Positions 11,201 through 23,942 of a stretch of 64,000 nucleotides of DNA are shown one piece after another (within the stretch, counting starts at the first letter, position 1; every line of letters starts with the position of its first letter). Where the stretch lies: the NCBI GenBank assembly GCA_001692895.1, contig KV748179.1, positions 5,168,668-5,232,667 on the forward strand, in the 5' to 3' direction. A model generated the notes under the pieces. It did no database searches, was not told the DNA's origin, and was given only the letters and a program-made list of their open reading frames with translations. Position numbers and translations under genes: made by a program. Origin of the DNA: Cenococcum geophilum 1.58. Taxonomy: Eukaryota > Ascomycota > Dothideomycetes > Gloniales > Gloniaceae.

Positions 11201-12420
11201 CTATTATCCGATTTCTTATATCTAATAGGCTCACCCTTGCTATCTTTATTAAAGCTATATGCTGCTAATCCTAAACAACTTCGCTTTTTACCTTCTCCTA
11301 GTTTACTTTTACCGCTGGCCTTATACGGCGTTAGGACTTGCTAGCTGTCTTTTATACTACGTCTATCGCGTCTAGGCGCCTTAGATTTAATGGCTAGCGG
11401 TATATTATTAGTGGCAGCGACTTAGAAGTTTAAGCTAGGAGGTAAGAGTAATGCTATAAGCATGGCCTCCTTTATACTATTTTGTGCTATTTCGCTAAGA
11501 GCTATAATAAGTGTGCCCTTTAACTGTATTGTAAGGTTTTTATATCTCTATAGCAATATATAGATATTCTTTTTAGGCGGACTATTAATGTTAAGCTTTA
11601 TATAGGCTTATAGTTCCTCCTATAGCTTACCTAGAGCTATATATAGGTTTCCGCTTATTAGATATAAGACTTAGACTACCCTAACTATTAACTTACCTAT
11701 TAAGCCTGTAGATTAGATTTTAATCTTAATATCTCCTATATTAATTATATTGCTTACCGCTAGGGTTACTAGCTAAGGCGAAGGGATACTATATAGTGGG
11801 GTTATGGTAACGTCTATAGGCTATATCGCATACAGCAGCTAAGGTGGCGTTGTCTTGTCTTATGCTTTAGTCTTTAGGGGTAACGTGTATTTATGTAGAG
11901 CATGCCTACTCTTAAAGGTACTTAGTACCTTCCTCGCGCGATTAGAATAAGCACTTCCTATAATTTTTAGGATTACCTATAGTTTCTAATCTAGTGGAGT
12001 ATTGGTAAATTGTAGGAGTTACTTATAAAACTCCTTAATATGCCCTTTTTTTATTATTATAGAGTTGCCGCAATATATTACGTGCTTAGGCTTAACTTTA
12101 ATCGCGATATCTTTAACCTTCTCTTTTAGTCTATTATAGTTTTCGATGCTTATTCTAAAGCCTTAGGTAATATCCGTATTTTTAGTTAGCTTTAGGTTTG
12201 CCTTATACTACGCGTCCGGCTTTACCTATAGTTACGTTATTATTAAGTCGCTTATTCGGTTAGGTATATACAATATTACGGCATATATTAAGTAGAAGGT
12301 GACTATTAAAGTAAAAGGGCTTTATACGGTAGCTAGCTAGTGCTACACTAGTATAACTCTAGTGTTAGACGTAGTTAGAGGTTAGTTATAGGAGAGATAA
12401 AAGGTGGGGTAAGTGAAGTT
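8230..12420 (-). pseudogene. SNF2-family DNA-dependent ATPase, RIP-degraded
   Basis: A minus-strand gene relic of about 4.2 kb. The SNF2 ATPase signature is clear in both lobes. The motif I P-loop region reads GSIYTDKPSAGKTI at about 10325-10365, preceded by a 'SPYQ..' segment typical of SNF2 proteins; the usual second glycine is serine, which a RIP-type G-to-A change explains. Downstream, around 10050-10110, is a 'VILTPTLGLLGFL' block like the SNF2 motif Ia region. The C-terminal lobe has LSINLQHINYTIIVKLSYK (about 8500), followed by the motif VI region with GQTKPIYYSTIIAN (about 8380-8450). SNF2 proteins use ATP to translocate on duplex DNA and remodel protein-DNA complexes. About 1.7 kb of N-terminal sequence (10700-12420) has no recognisable domain. 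There are many stops. As cargo it may have acted on donor or target chromatin (inference). Confidence 0.8.
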
Positions 12421-13550
12421 AATTAAGAAGAGGTGAAGAGGTAGATCTTATAATTGCCCGTATGTACCTATATAGAGGTAAAATTAGCTATAGTTTACTA
12501 CTACTAGTTAGGGTAAATGCGGCTAGACTTAGTACTATGCAGTTAAATAAGGGCATAATTATATAACTTATAGGGGCTACCCTACCTAGCCTATTTAGGG
12601 CTAGGTACCGCTAAACTTTTACAGTTTTTAATATAAGCAATTTATTAAGTGCCTACAAAGGGGTAACTAGTTATTACGGTATAGTAGACTATAGGAGGTT
12701 ATAGGCGTTACTATATTTTTTATTATTATATAGAGTTGGTATATATACGCGCCGCTAAAGTTAGAGGGCTGGCCTGCGTCTATACGTACGGGCTCTATTA
12801 CTACAAAGTGTTTGCTATACAATAGGTGGTATTTCTAGTAGATGGCGACATATTGCACTTATTATAGGCGTTACTATATTTCTTATTATTATATAAAGTC
12901 GGTAGATATACGCGCTACTAAAGTTAAAGGGCTAGCCTATATCTATACGTATAGACTCTATTACTACAAAGTGCTTAGTATATAATAGGTAGTACTTCTA
13001 GTAAATAGCGATATATTATACTTACTTTATAATTACTAGTGTTATTATTATACTATATAGCACTTAAGGGCCTACTAGATAAGTTTATCTAGAATAATAA
13101 TTATCTAATGCGCGGAATTTACGTCTATATATAAATATCTAGTGCTTATTTAAATATCGTAAAAGGTAGTAGGAGGTTTTATATCTTATATTATAGGTTT
13201 ATATAATTAATAGCATTTTATGGTATTTTGTAGCATTTTAGGGCATTTTAGGATAGTAGATATATTGTATATATTAATATCTAGCCACTTAGTAATATTA
13301 ACTTATCTTACTATTTATCTATTTAGTGTTATATAAGAGGTTAGTATTCTACTATAGTATTTATTATATTAAAGTCTCTTAAATTTAATATCTTTATTTT
13401 AGATATGTTTAGAACTATATATAGTCTTATAATATCCCGCTCCCCACCTAGTACTCTAGTAAGAGATTATTTAGTTAATAATGCCTTTTCTCTTACTAAT
13501 TAAGGGAGGAAAAGACTTGTACTTTCTAGCAGTGGTAGGCTATGCTTATT
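12421..13550. other. Divergent intergenic region of the giant transposon
   Basis: Lies between the minus-strand SNF2 gene and the plus-strand helicase gene, so the promoters of both would sit here. It contains a 163-bp direct tandem duplication (12699-13024), a cluster of GCATTTT motifs (13205-13262) like those at the transposon ends, and AT-rich filler. No gene is seen. Confidence 0.5.
12699..13024. repeat. 163-bp tandem duplication, two copies
   Basis: Copy 1 is 12699-12861 and copy 2 is 12862-13024, both starting near TATAGGCGTTACTATATTT. The copies differ almost only by transitions. Copy 2 has consistently more T/A where copy 1 keeps C/G, so the two halves were mutated to different extents after duplication. 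Confidence 0.85.
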
Positions 13551-16500
13551 AGTAATATTTTTAACGGATTATAGTGTTTAAGTTTCCGTTTACCTATAAC
13601 GTAATTAGCCTACCTATAATAAAGTGCTTTTACTTTACTACTTACTTCTCTTTTCCCTTACCCTTCTATATATTTATATGCTTATATTATAAACTATAAG
13701 AGCTTAATAGTGCTAGACTATCGCCTGGCCTATATTAAGAGATAGGCTAGGTAAAGTAGTCCTCGTAACTTATACTATACCGCGTCTTCCTCTATAGGTT
13801 AGTCTTATTACTATAGATTTACCCTTATACGCGTTTAACCTACAGAGTATATAACTATATACTTTACTACTAAGGCCTTACTTATATAATTTTATTAAGG
13901 CGTGCCTTATTTTCTTACCTTTACTAGTTAACCTAACTCTACTAACTACCTACCCTTACTCCTACCCTACTAGCATCCACCTCTATAACTAGTGCCTTTA
14001 TAGATCTATTTAAGCTATAGAGCCTTATAATATAGTAAGTTAGCTGCCTTATCTTTAGCCTTAGCTATATAATAGAGGGTTTGTATTTACTAATACGTTT
14101 ATATAGACTACCGCTTAATATAGCCTGCTACTAAAATAGACCTACCTACTAATTATTTTATAACTTGTGACGTTAACTATATCTATAACTATAAAAAGTT
14201 CGCTAAGAGTGTTATAGTTTTTAAGATTGTTTTAACTATAGTAATTATGGGCTCTAGTGTCTTATAAGGTAACGGTAAGGGCTCTATACTTAATAAGCCT
14301 CTTCTTCTAGAGCTTAATAGTCTATACCTCTTAGCTAACGACGCTTTAAAATGCTATCTCTATCTATCTACCGGCTATATACGCGCCGATTGTCCTCTTA
14401 AGAAAGCCTTTTAACTTTGTTACGGCTATAGTAAGGCCGGTTATCTTAAAGCTAACTGCCCTAACCCTATATACAATAATTATAGGGAAGCCGGTTATTT
14501 TAAGAGTAACTATTTTAGTATAACGTATAACTAATATAGTGCTATAGGCTATAGAAAGCGAGACTATCCCTAGCTATTAGGTAAGAAGAAGCGGACTTAC
14601 CTAAACTATAGCTCCCTGGACCATTAAACTGTCTTCTATAGTTAGGTATATAAGAACTACAGAGTTATAGGGCATAATATTAATGATTATATAAGTAGAC
14701 CTACTTTAATTCGGGTAATAGACGCCGTAACCGCTCTAGGCAAGGTAGATATACTAGGTGCTGCCGCTTTAAGTACAGCTGCTACCTTTCCGTCGCCTAA
14801 ACCTCTTAATACAGCCGGCTTCTATTTAGTAGCGGATGGCCTAGTAGATAATTTAGACACCTATATAGAGGATAGCGATTCCGTAATAGCCGAACCTTTA
14901 GATATACTCTAGCTTCTAAATAATAACTACCTTATAGTTTAGTTTGTTATGCAAATTATTAAAGAGTATATTATAGTATATAGTATTATGTTTTAGGTGT
15001 CTTACAAAACTAATAGAATGCCTACTTATTGTTTGTATAAGACGGCGTCTGTCTAATTTACGGATGCTAACATCGCTAGTAACGTTAAGGTTAATACTAC
15101 TAATACTGCTTCTCTGGTTACTTAATAACTATTACATCTAACTACGCTTAAGCATCTTACTTATATTCTCCCGTAAGATGCTATAACCCTATAACTTTAC
15201 TATATTAGGTTTGTTGTTACCTTTAATAAACTTATACTAGGTACGCGTACGTTACTTAGTAAGTACTTCTTTATTAATGGGGACTTCGGCCCGTTTACGC
15301 CGCAAATCTATAAAGCTTAAGATATGCTGTTAAATAGTCCTATAGTTGTTGTCTACTTCTTTATACTAGGCACTAAATAGCTTAATAGTTATATCGCGAG
15401 CCTAAACGCGAGCCTATAATAGCAGAGCGTTAACAATCCTTTAGGTTGCTAGTGGAAGAACCATAATATAAATATCCAGCTTAGTATATAGCTCTTAGTA
15501 GAGGACCGACCATTATATAAAATCCCCGCGAGGTATTAGTTTAATAGCGTTCTTAAGTATTTTATAGTCTAGTTCTATGCCGCAGTCGTAAGCTTTAAGG
15601 CCGTTAATTAGAACCCCTAGGTACCCACTATTATTTATCTTATTACCTTTTTAGGTAGCACGGACCGAGTCTACTACGCTGCTATTTAGATGGTTAATAG
15701 TCTTACCCTTCGCACTAACTCTATTATTAATATCTTATTTCTAAGTAAAGACGCAAGTAGCTAGGCCAGCTAGAAAGGAGTTATTATTAATACTACTCCC
15801 TTTAGCTCCGGCTATAACTACTATACTTTTGTTTTTTTAACTATAGGTAGGTTATAAGTTTATACTAAACCCCGCATTTACTCTAGAGTATATCCTAAAT
15901 AGCGACAACTTTATAATAGTTGGTAACCTAAGTAAGGCTCTAATTACGGTATAAGGCATTAAATGTCTTATAACCGAGTGTGTCCCTAAGGTTAGAATCT
16001 CCTAAAAAATTAATACTCTACGCCACCTATGGTAAGGAGGCAATAGTTTCTATATTAAGCGCCAAATTGCGCTATCTAATAACTTTATAGATCTCCTGCG
16101 TATTAATTACTTTAACTGTAATATCGCTAAGTATAGAAAGAACTCGGTTAATAATGCCCTTAAGGCTGTTTTGCTGCTACTTAATAAAGAATAAACAGGT
16201 GCCTGTACTACGCTTAAATATATAATAGGCGGTATTTTGCTAATATAAGGCTTTAGTGGTATCGGGAAATTAACCTTCTTAACTGTCTTAGTACGATACC
16301 AGTATTAACTTAGGTCGCCTTAGTAGGATCCTACTAGAATCTAGGTCCTATTGCCGCTTAATCGCCAACTAGATATACTGGCTAAGATAATTAATAATGC
16401 GCTTATAGAGAACTATAAGGCACTAATTACGTAAGGCCGTCCTGCCAAATTTCTTATCGTCCTTCGCCGCTATATGCGCTTAATAGAAACTAAGGTCTAT

Positions 16501-18195
16501 AAGCAGGATGCTATTATATAGCGAATAGCGGTAGGTATTAATACTTATCCTAAATATTTTAAGGAATAGAATGACTATGCTATAATTAATAAGGACGCGT
16601 TTATACTAAATATAGCATTCCTGCTCTACCGTACGTTTAAGGCTAGTAATGCCACCGGCTTTAATAAGCGGTTGTAGGTTATAGATTTGTTTAAAGGTTA
16701 GTAGTTGTTATACCTTATAGGTGTCCTAGATAGTAATAAAAACCTATATCTTATTATAGACCCTAATACGACTAAATACGCCAAATTCCGCCAATACTTG
16801 TACCGATTTGCGCTTGGTAATAATATAATATAAGATAATAAGATAGGATTAATACTTATAGCTAACGTAGTTATTATAGACCTGGCTAAGAAGGCTAATA
16901 TAATTTTTATAATACCTAATATAGTCTCGCAGACTTATGCATATTTTATTAGCGCTATATATATAGTTTTCTATAATAAGGCTAGGAAGGTGTTTAAGCT
17001 AGGTAGTCTTACTAAGTTTGCCTAGAGTAGACTATATTTAATCTAGGGAGGTTTATAGATCTAGGCTAGCGACCCTGTGCCTTAGGTTTTCCTTAGTAAT
17101 ATATACCAACTAAAACTAATCCTTAGTCCCGATTTTAATAATCCGTTCTACTATTAGAAATCCATCTCCCTCTATATACGTCTCCTTGCGGCTAGTGCGG
17201 ATACGGTATAGTTCTTACTGCAATATTAATTTATTAAAGATATTATATGTCTTATAAATGCCGTCCTACCATATAGCTAGCTTTAGATAAGCCTAATAGT
17301 TAAGGACTAAGAGTAGTTAAAGCTGGCGGCGAGCTTTTTTAAGGATATGCTGCGCTGCGACTACCCTGTCGCCTTCCTCGCCGTTAATAGTACTATATAG
17401 GTAAATAAGCTTAGCCAATTAACGTACAACCTGGTTTACGCTTAACGCGTATTTTAGGTGGCTATAGCGCTAATAAACTTTAGATTTAAGCTATTAGAGG
17501 TTAGCCTTACCGTTCTATATATAGCCTAACTTACTATCTACTCCGTAGCGCTGTATGCGCTTAAAGAATAGTGCTATGCCTAGTAAGATAGCAGCAAGTG
17601 GCGGAAATTTACGCCAGTAGTTAGCGAGATTAAGGTTTTTACTATTAACGGCATTTAAGGCGGCTAGGTAGAGTTATTAGTATATAATATAATAATCGCT
17701 AGTCCGCTAAAATTTATCTGGGATATAGCGAGGAACCTTTTTATAATTACTAGACTATAAGCGGGCCTTATTATTATTAGTAGTCCCTAGGTAGTCTATA
17801 ATTATTATACCGGCGATAAGACCTTTATAAATACCGCGTATTATAAAATTAAGAAGTAGTGTAAGGATAATAAGGTATTTATTAACCTTAAGAATTTTAA
17901 GCGGAAAGAGCACTTCCAGTAACTTATTGCCCTATTTAACGTTAACGAAACTATATAGCGTATCTACCGCTAGCGTATAGCTAATTATATGCCTATTTTA
18001 TATAGTATAGACGTTAACTTTAATATTACTATCCCTAACTTCGCGGGTATAGTAAATATTAGCGGTACTAGTAATTATACCAAAGCGTGGAATAAGGCTA
18101 ATAGAGAGGGCGCTAATAATAACGGCTGGGGCGGTGCTGGTAATAATAATAAGGATAATAATAATGGAGAGGATGTTAGTGGCGTTAGAATATAA
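13550..18195 (+). pseudogene. Zinc-knuckle protein with UPF1-like SF1 helicase domain, RIP-degraded
   Basis: A plus-strand coding relic of about 4.6 kb. Around 14380-14580 lie several CCHC zinc knuckles in tandem, e.g. CYGYSKAGYLKANCP, with further degraded units before and after in which Cys and His have become Tyr as RIP would cause. The helicase follows. Its P-loop reads GFSGIGKLTFL at about 16248-16280. The C-terminal lobe has a block near 17640-17775 with the order expected for UPF1/DNA2-type SF1 motifs V and VI (a 'ING.QGG.VELLVYN' element, then 'ITR.QAGLIII'). The gene ends in an Asn/Gly-rich tail (GANNNGWGGAG near 18100) and a stop at 18193-18195. SF1 helicases of this class unwind RNA or DNA 5' to 3', and the knuckles would add single-strand nucleic-acid binding. 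The start is uncertain. It shares the transposon with a Plavaka transposase. Confidence 0.75.
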
Positions 18196-18950
18196 GGAGG
18201 GTAGTAAGGATAGATGTTATAGACTTTACTAGTAGCAAGACCCTTAAATAGGGATACTAGATAGAAGTTAAAAGCGGTAATAGCTATAGGCCTTTAATAT
18301 TTACAATTTTGCTACAGTACTAGGTAAAATATAGTATATTATAATATTATATATTATAGCTAAATAAGATCTTTAAAATAAACAAGCACATTACGGTGAA
18401 GATAGCCCAATTTATAAAGCCTAGTAATCCTAGTTTCTATCCCTTTTAGGCTAGTAGTTAATTAATACTAATCCGTGATCTAGATTTTAAGGGGTTATTT
18501 AGTTATAATCTGTTACTTTTAAATCTAAACTAAAAGTCTAGTAGAAAGAACGTGTTCCTTCCTAATTTAATACGCGTTTATAGCTCTATGGGTTATATAA
18601 ACGTATATAATCTAAAGCCTTTAGATTTAATCTAGAGTTTAAATAAGGAGCTTTAAGCTCCTAATTTGAACTAACGCTAAGACCTTAGTTTAGATTCTGT
18701 ATATGGTAAAGTTGCTAACTTTTTAGAATATTAAAAATTTATAGCTAAAGTTAAGTTAAACTAGAATTTAACCGAACGGTCGCCTTAGAATTAGATTAAA
18801 GCTTTAGATTAACTCTATTTTAAAGCCCTTATTCTAATTTAAACTTATAAGTAAACGTTCCCTAAGTACTTAACTAGTTAGATTATAGTCTAAATATCTT
18901 GCTAATAACCATAACTATTATTAATTACTCTCCGTATAGTATAGGCCGCC
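18196..18950. other. AT-rich spacer with many short inverted repeats
   Basis: No coding frame is recognised. The stretch is full of short complementary motifs such as AAAGCCTTTAGATTTAATCT and GGAGCTTTAAGCTCC (about 18610-18800). They could be degraded terminator or subterminal hairpins between the helicase gene and the minus-strand unit to the right. Confidence 0.4.
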
Positions 18951-20470
18951 TCTATTTTTACTAAACTATAATAACCTTAAATAGGATCTAATCCTTTTCT
19001 CGCTATAGTTGTCGCTAAGGCAACGTGACCTAACGCCCTCTTCTGCTTATATTGGGTATGCTATTCTTAGTATTAGTACGCCGTTACTATATTTTAAGAA
19101 ACTTATCGCTAATACTATAGGCCCTTAGAATAATACCTATCCTATTATACTGGCTACTAGCTAGCAAAACATAGGATAAATATAATGTTTATGTAGTTGC
19201 CCCTAATAGAAGAGCCTATAGTAAAGGCAATTCGCTATACTACGTCTAGATAACCTAAGATTGTATATATAGGTAATAATCTTAGGGCTTCCTAGTGCGA
19301 TAGGAGGTCTCGCTATAAGGCAAACTTAACTAAAGTTACTATCTCCACGTAGATTAGATTAGCTGTAATTAATTAATGCCTTTTAGCCCGCCTAGTAAAA
19401 TATATTGTACTAGAGATAGGGCTAGATAAATATTAGCAATATATTATAATTATAATGGATACCGGTATACTATCTTTACAGATAGCTATAAATATAACCT
19501 AGCCTACCTTATAATAAACTGCCCTTAATAGAGCAGCCCTTAAAGCCCTATTGTTTTGGATAGGCATAGTCTCTATATAGGTGGCCTATATCTACTCCTT
19601 ATTATAATCTACCCTAGCCTTTAAAAATATCTTAACTAGTAGCTAATATTCGACTATGCGTAGGTCTTAAGGCGTATTAGATAGCAATACTAGACTTAAG
19701 GCTATGTCTATGCTTAGGACTAAGTTTATACTATCTAGTTTCCGCTTATAAAGTAGTATAATAAGTTGTTTAAGATTATAGCCGTAGTTCTGCGTATAGT
19801 TAAGCTAGGATAAACTCTATAAGTTTATGGTAGCCGTATACCCCCTTTCCGTATTTATTATATAGTTAATGCTAGGCCGCCCTGGCACCTTTATCTTTTT
19901 ATATATATTTAACTATACGCGGGCCAGCATATTCTACATGGCCTTATATACCTATAGCGCTGGTGCCTTTTTATATTCTACTACCTAACGGATAACTTCT
20001 TGGATCGCCTGCTTACGTAGTAAATTATTTAGTTATCTACGGAATAAAACGTATAGGATACCGTCCTTAATAATAACCTGCTTAAAAGTCCGCTTAATAG
20101 TATTAAGTCTCTCTATAGTAATGCCTAAGCCGGTAATAAGCTGTATGTCTTTTTATAGGTCTATAGCGCTTACAGAGTTATACTACGCCGTATTTACGGC
20201 ATACCGCTATTATATATTACGTCCTATTATAAAAAACAGTTTAGTATCTTAAGTAGGGAATAGTGGTATTTAGAATCCTATGCTTAGTATAATAGAGAGG
20301 CGGCGCGACGTTAGTAATAAGTAGAGTCTCCTAGCCTAATATAACGCGATTTAGCGTAAATTAGTGTAAAATATAATGGGTTATGCTATCTAGCGTATTA
20401 GTGTCTACGGATATCGCCGTGCTCTTACTATACTCCTCCTATCTTAACTGGCTTATAATATAGTATAAGC
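18950..20470 (-). pseudogene. Possible minus-strand gene of unknown function in the giant transposon
   Basis: On the minus strand, ignoring RIP-type stops, long stretches read as ordinary protein, for example around 20100-19700, with Lys/Arg-rich and hydrophobic segments. Stretches without stops include VEYKKAPAL near 19960. I recognise no domain. The strand call rests on coding texture only. The neighbour to the left is the SF1 helicase gene (convergent); the neighbour to the right is the Plavaka transposase (divergent). Confidence 0.35.
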
Positions 20471-23400
20471 TATAAACACTACTTTAAATATATAGTTTTA
20501 TATAGATATTATTTTCGGCTCCCTTCTAACTAAACTATAGCAAATTATAGCTTAATATAGCAATTTATAAATAAGCTCTATCTAGCAGCAATATAGAAAG
20601 TATAGGACTAAAGTAAAAAGTATAGGCGGTCTAACCTGTTATAAATAATATTATTTAAGATAATAGAAACGGAAGAAGGGTAGATATAAGGGCGTTAATA
20701 TTAAAGAGATAAATAATAATGCACCCTTACGCCATTAAAGCTTAGAGGAGTATTAGACAGCCTATTATAGGGCTAAGCTAGAGTAATATAATAAGTGGCC
20801 ACTTATATAATATATGGATGACGATATACTATTATACTATTAAACCTTAGAAGGGCATTATATAACTAATTATAAGGCTAAATCGGAGTAAGGTAATAAG
20901 TAGCCACCTGTATAAGCTTTAGGCGATAATATTATTAATAAGCTAAATAACGGGGCTGTAGATGTGCACTATAATAATAATTCCATAATATTTAATAGGG
21001 TGCATAACCTGGTAATAGTTAAAACTAATTAGTAAACTTTAACTAGAATATCTATAGACGTCTTTTAGACTAAAATATTTAAAGAGGCCACTAGCCGCGC
21101 TATAGGAAAGCCTCAAGGACAGAACTAAGGAAATCCGCAAACTGCGGATGATACTGCGGCAGTATACAATATTATGCCGCGTATTAAGCGTACTGGCAGT
21201 ATACTAGATAAGACACCTCCCCTATTTTATCTATTTAGTAGTAAGGCAGAATATGTATAGGTCTTATAGTGGGTAAGCTATAGAACTTCTAACCATGCTA
21301 TTAACGAGTGGTTTAACGATATTAGGCTTTAGGGAGTATTTACTAACTATTTTTCTTGCTAGAGTGCTAATAATGTTAAAGTAAAACTACTTTTGAAATA
21401 GATATAATCTAAGAGTAATTAACCGTAGTAGATTAAAATAATTATAACCGTAGGGGACTAGTAGCTGCTGGTACGTTACCAAAATACTTTAGAGATTATA
21501 TCCTTCCTTATTAGTTACGGCCCTTTTTAAGGAGACATAACTTTCTTGCTAGTAAGGTAGTACTTATTAGCAGAAATAAGAATATATAATAAGCTTAACA
21601 CAGTAGACTAATAGTAGAAGATATAAGAGTAGCTACCGCTTGGCGCAACTATAGTGCTAATTATATTAGCTAGCAATAAGACCTAACTAATATAATACGC
21701 CGGCGGCAAGAAAGTATAGCCGCTCTATATTTTAATTAGAAATATTAAACTGTGCGTTTAATAATCCGTAAATTAACTAGCCCTATTACTACTTGTATAC
21801 CTCCTAGTCTATATACCTAGCAACTAAATAATATAACTAGTAGTATAACATAAGACCCTTACGGCTATCCTTAAACGTATACTTTAGCGACAACCCTACT
21901 ACTAGTATAGTTATGCTAATAATGCCTATAGCGTTAGAGAAAGCTAGTAAAGAAGGAGTACGTCTCCTATACGCGGATGGCTAGGATTAACACTGCTTTC
22001 TACTTTTAGCTATATTTATAGCTAATTACGAAAAATAGGTTACGCTTATAGGTATTAAGAGTGGCTATAAATGTTTAACTTATTATATATATATAAATAA
22101 ACGGCATAATCTAATAACTGCTATCTAGCGACTATGGCCGTTCCGTATATATTAATTAATAAAAGACTAAATATAAATATAGTAGGAAGGTTGCGATACT
22201 AATAAGAAGGATAACTTAGATTATATTTAGCCGTTCCGTAACTTTATATAGGGCTATAATCTATCTAATATCTATAAGATAATGGCGCCTAATTTCCTAT
22301 ACTAGGTGCTTAAAGGCCTTACTAGTGAATATCTTATGTATTAGATTAAGGGGCTTATATAAAGCGAAATATAGGCCAGAAAATATCGGGGCCTTAATAT
22401 CCCGCGTATAGATAGTTGCGGCCAGGAGATATTAAATGTTAATATACTTATTACTACCCGCTTTATATAGGTGGAACAATTTACTAATATAATAGTATGG
22501 GATAGCTAGGTAAATATCGGCCAATAGATAGGAAAGATATATAAATCTCTATTACGACAATTAGTCCCCACTATAGCACCCTTACTAAAATAGAATAAAG
22601 GCGCTATGCTATTTATCCGGGCGTTTATAGACTTCACTATACTATCTTAATATGTATTATACGACGAATTAACTATCTAGTACCTAGTAGCAGCTATTTA
22701 TAGAATGGATAAGATAAAGGATATATTTCTTCCATTTCGACTAAGTAAGGTAGGACTACTATACTTTAATATTCCTAAGCTATATACTATTACCTATTAT
22801 CTAGAGAGTATTTAGTAACTAGGAGTAATTAGAGGTATAGATATAGAGTATTTGGAGTAAGTATATAAGCTATAAAAGGTATTCTACTATAGGACTAATA
22901 AACAGAACAACTATAAAGAGTAGATGCTACGATATAATACTATATCTCTTAATACTATACTTTAAAACGAACTTGAGCTATAGGCGTTAACTAATATAAT
23001 TAATATAGTAGACCTAATAAGTGTAATATAGATAATATAACTAGGCCCTACAGTTAATATATGCGTATATCGCTTATATATATAGAACTTTGACGACTAT
23101 ATAACTTAAATACTTTAAGACTAGAGAATTAATATATCTATCTGGCGTACGGTTAAGGAGGTATAGCGCTAGATAGAGATTACTGACCTTATATCTAAAC
23201 TAGCCCCCTTTATAAGGGAATGCCGTAAGTAGATTAACAGAATCTGGTAAATAGACTAGGACGTTAACCAACTAGAGGCCGATAATAATTAGGTATTAAA
23301 GATACCCTTAAGTATCTATTATAGCGTTATATACTATATTTACTTTAGGAAGGATGCTATTAATACTAATAAGCTTAATAAGGTGTTTACTTAATGTACT

Positions 23401-23693
23401 CCATTATAGGCTAATACTAGAGCCCCCCGCTATAATATTATAATAGTGCAAGAATATAAGCGGGTAAATAATAGCCTCTATGGCAATAAAGTAGGGAGGC
23501 TTTATCTGCTACTTATAATCTAGGATACTAGGCAATTAGATAGTAAGGGCAAATACCTAAAATACGCCGGTGCGTTGGTAGAGACCCTCTAAGTTTATAA
23601 CGGTAGTAAGATTAATATAAGAACTAAAATGCTTAGAGTATAGAGTATAAAGCTATTTAATAGCAGGACGAAATGTACGTTGGATACCCTCTA

Positions 23694-23942
23694 TGTTACG
23701 GCACTGGCAGAACTTGGCAGAACTTAACTGGCAGAACTTGGCAGAACTTGACTGGCAGAACTTGGCAGAACTTTGAGGTCATGTGACTAAAGGACCGTAT
23801 AAAAGAACCCTACTTCGACCGGCGCTGCTCTTCTTCTCCTTTTATTTCTTTAGCTTTAGATCCTCGTTTATAGACTACTAATTGTATAGGCTTGCGCGTC
23901 TCTCTTGTCGTGCTTATGCCTTAATTAACTGAGTCGCTAACA
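23694..23942 (+). repeat. 5' LTR of gypsy E
   Basis: 249 bp, starting TGTTACGGCACTGGCAG and ending GTCGCTAACA. It has three tandem copies of a 24-bp unit built from GGCAGAACTT (23704-23775), against two in the 3' LTR. A TATA-like AAAAGAACCC region follows. Confidence 0.92.
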
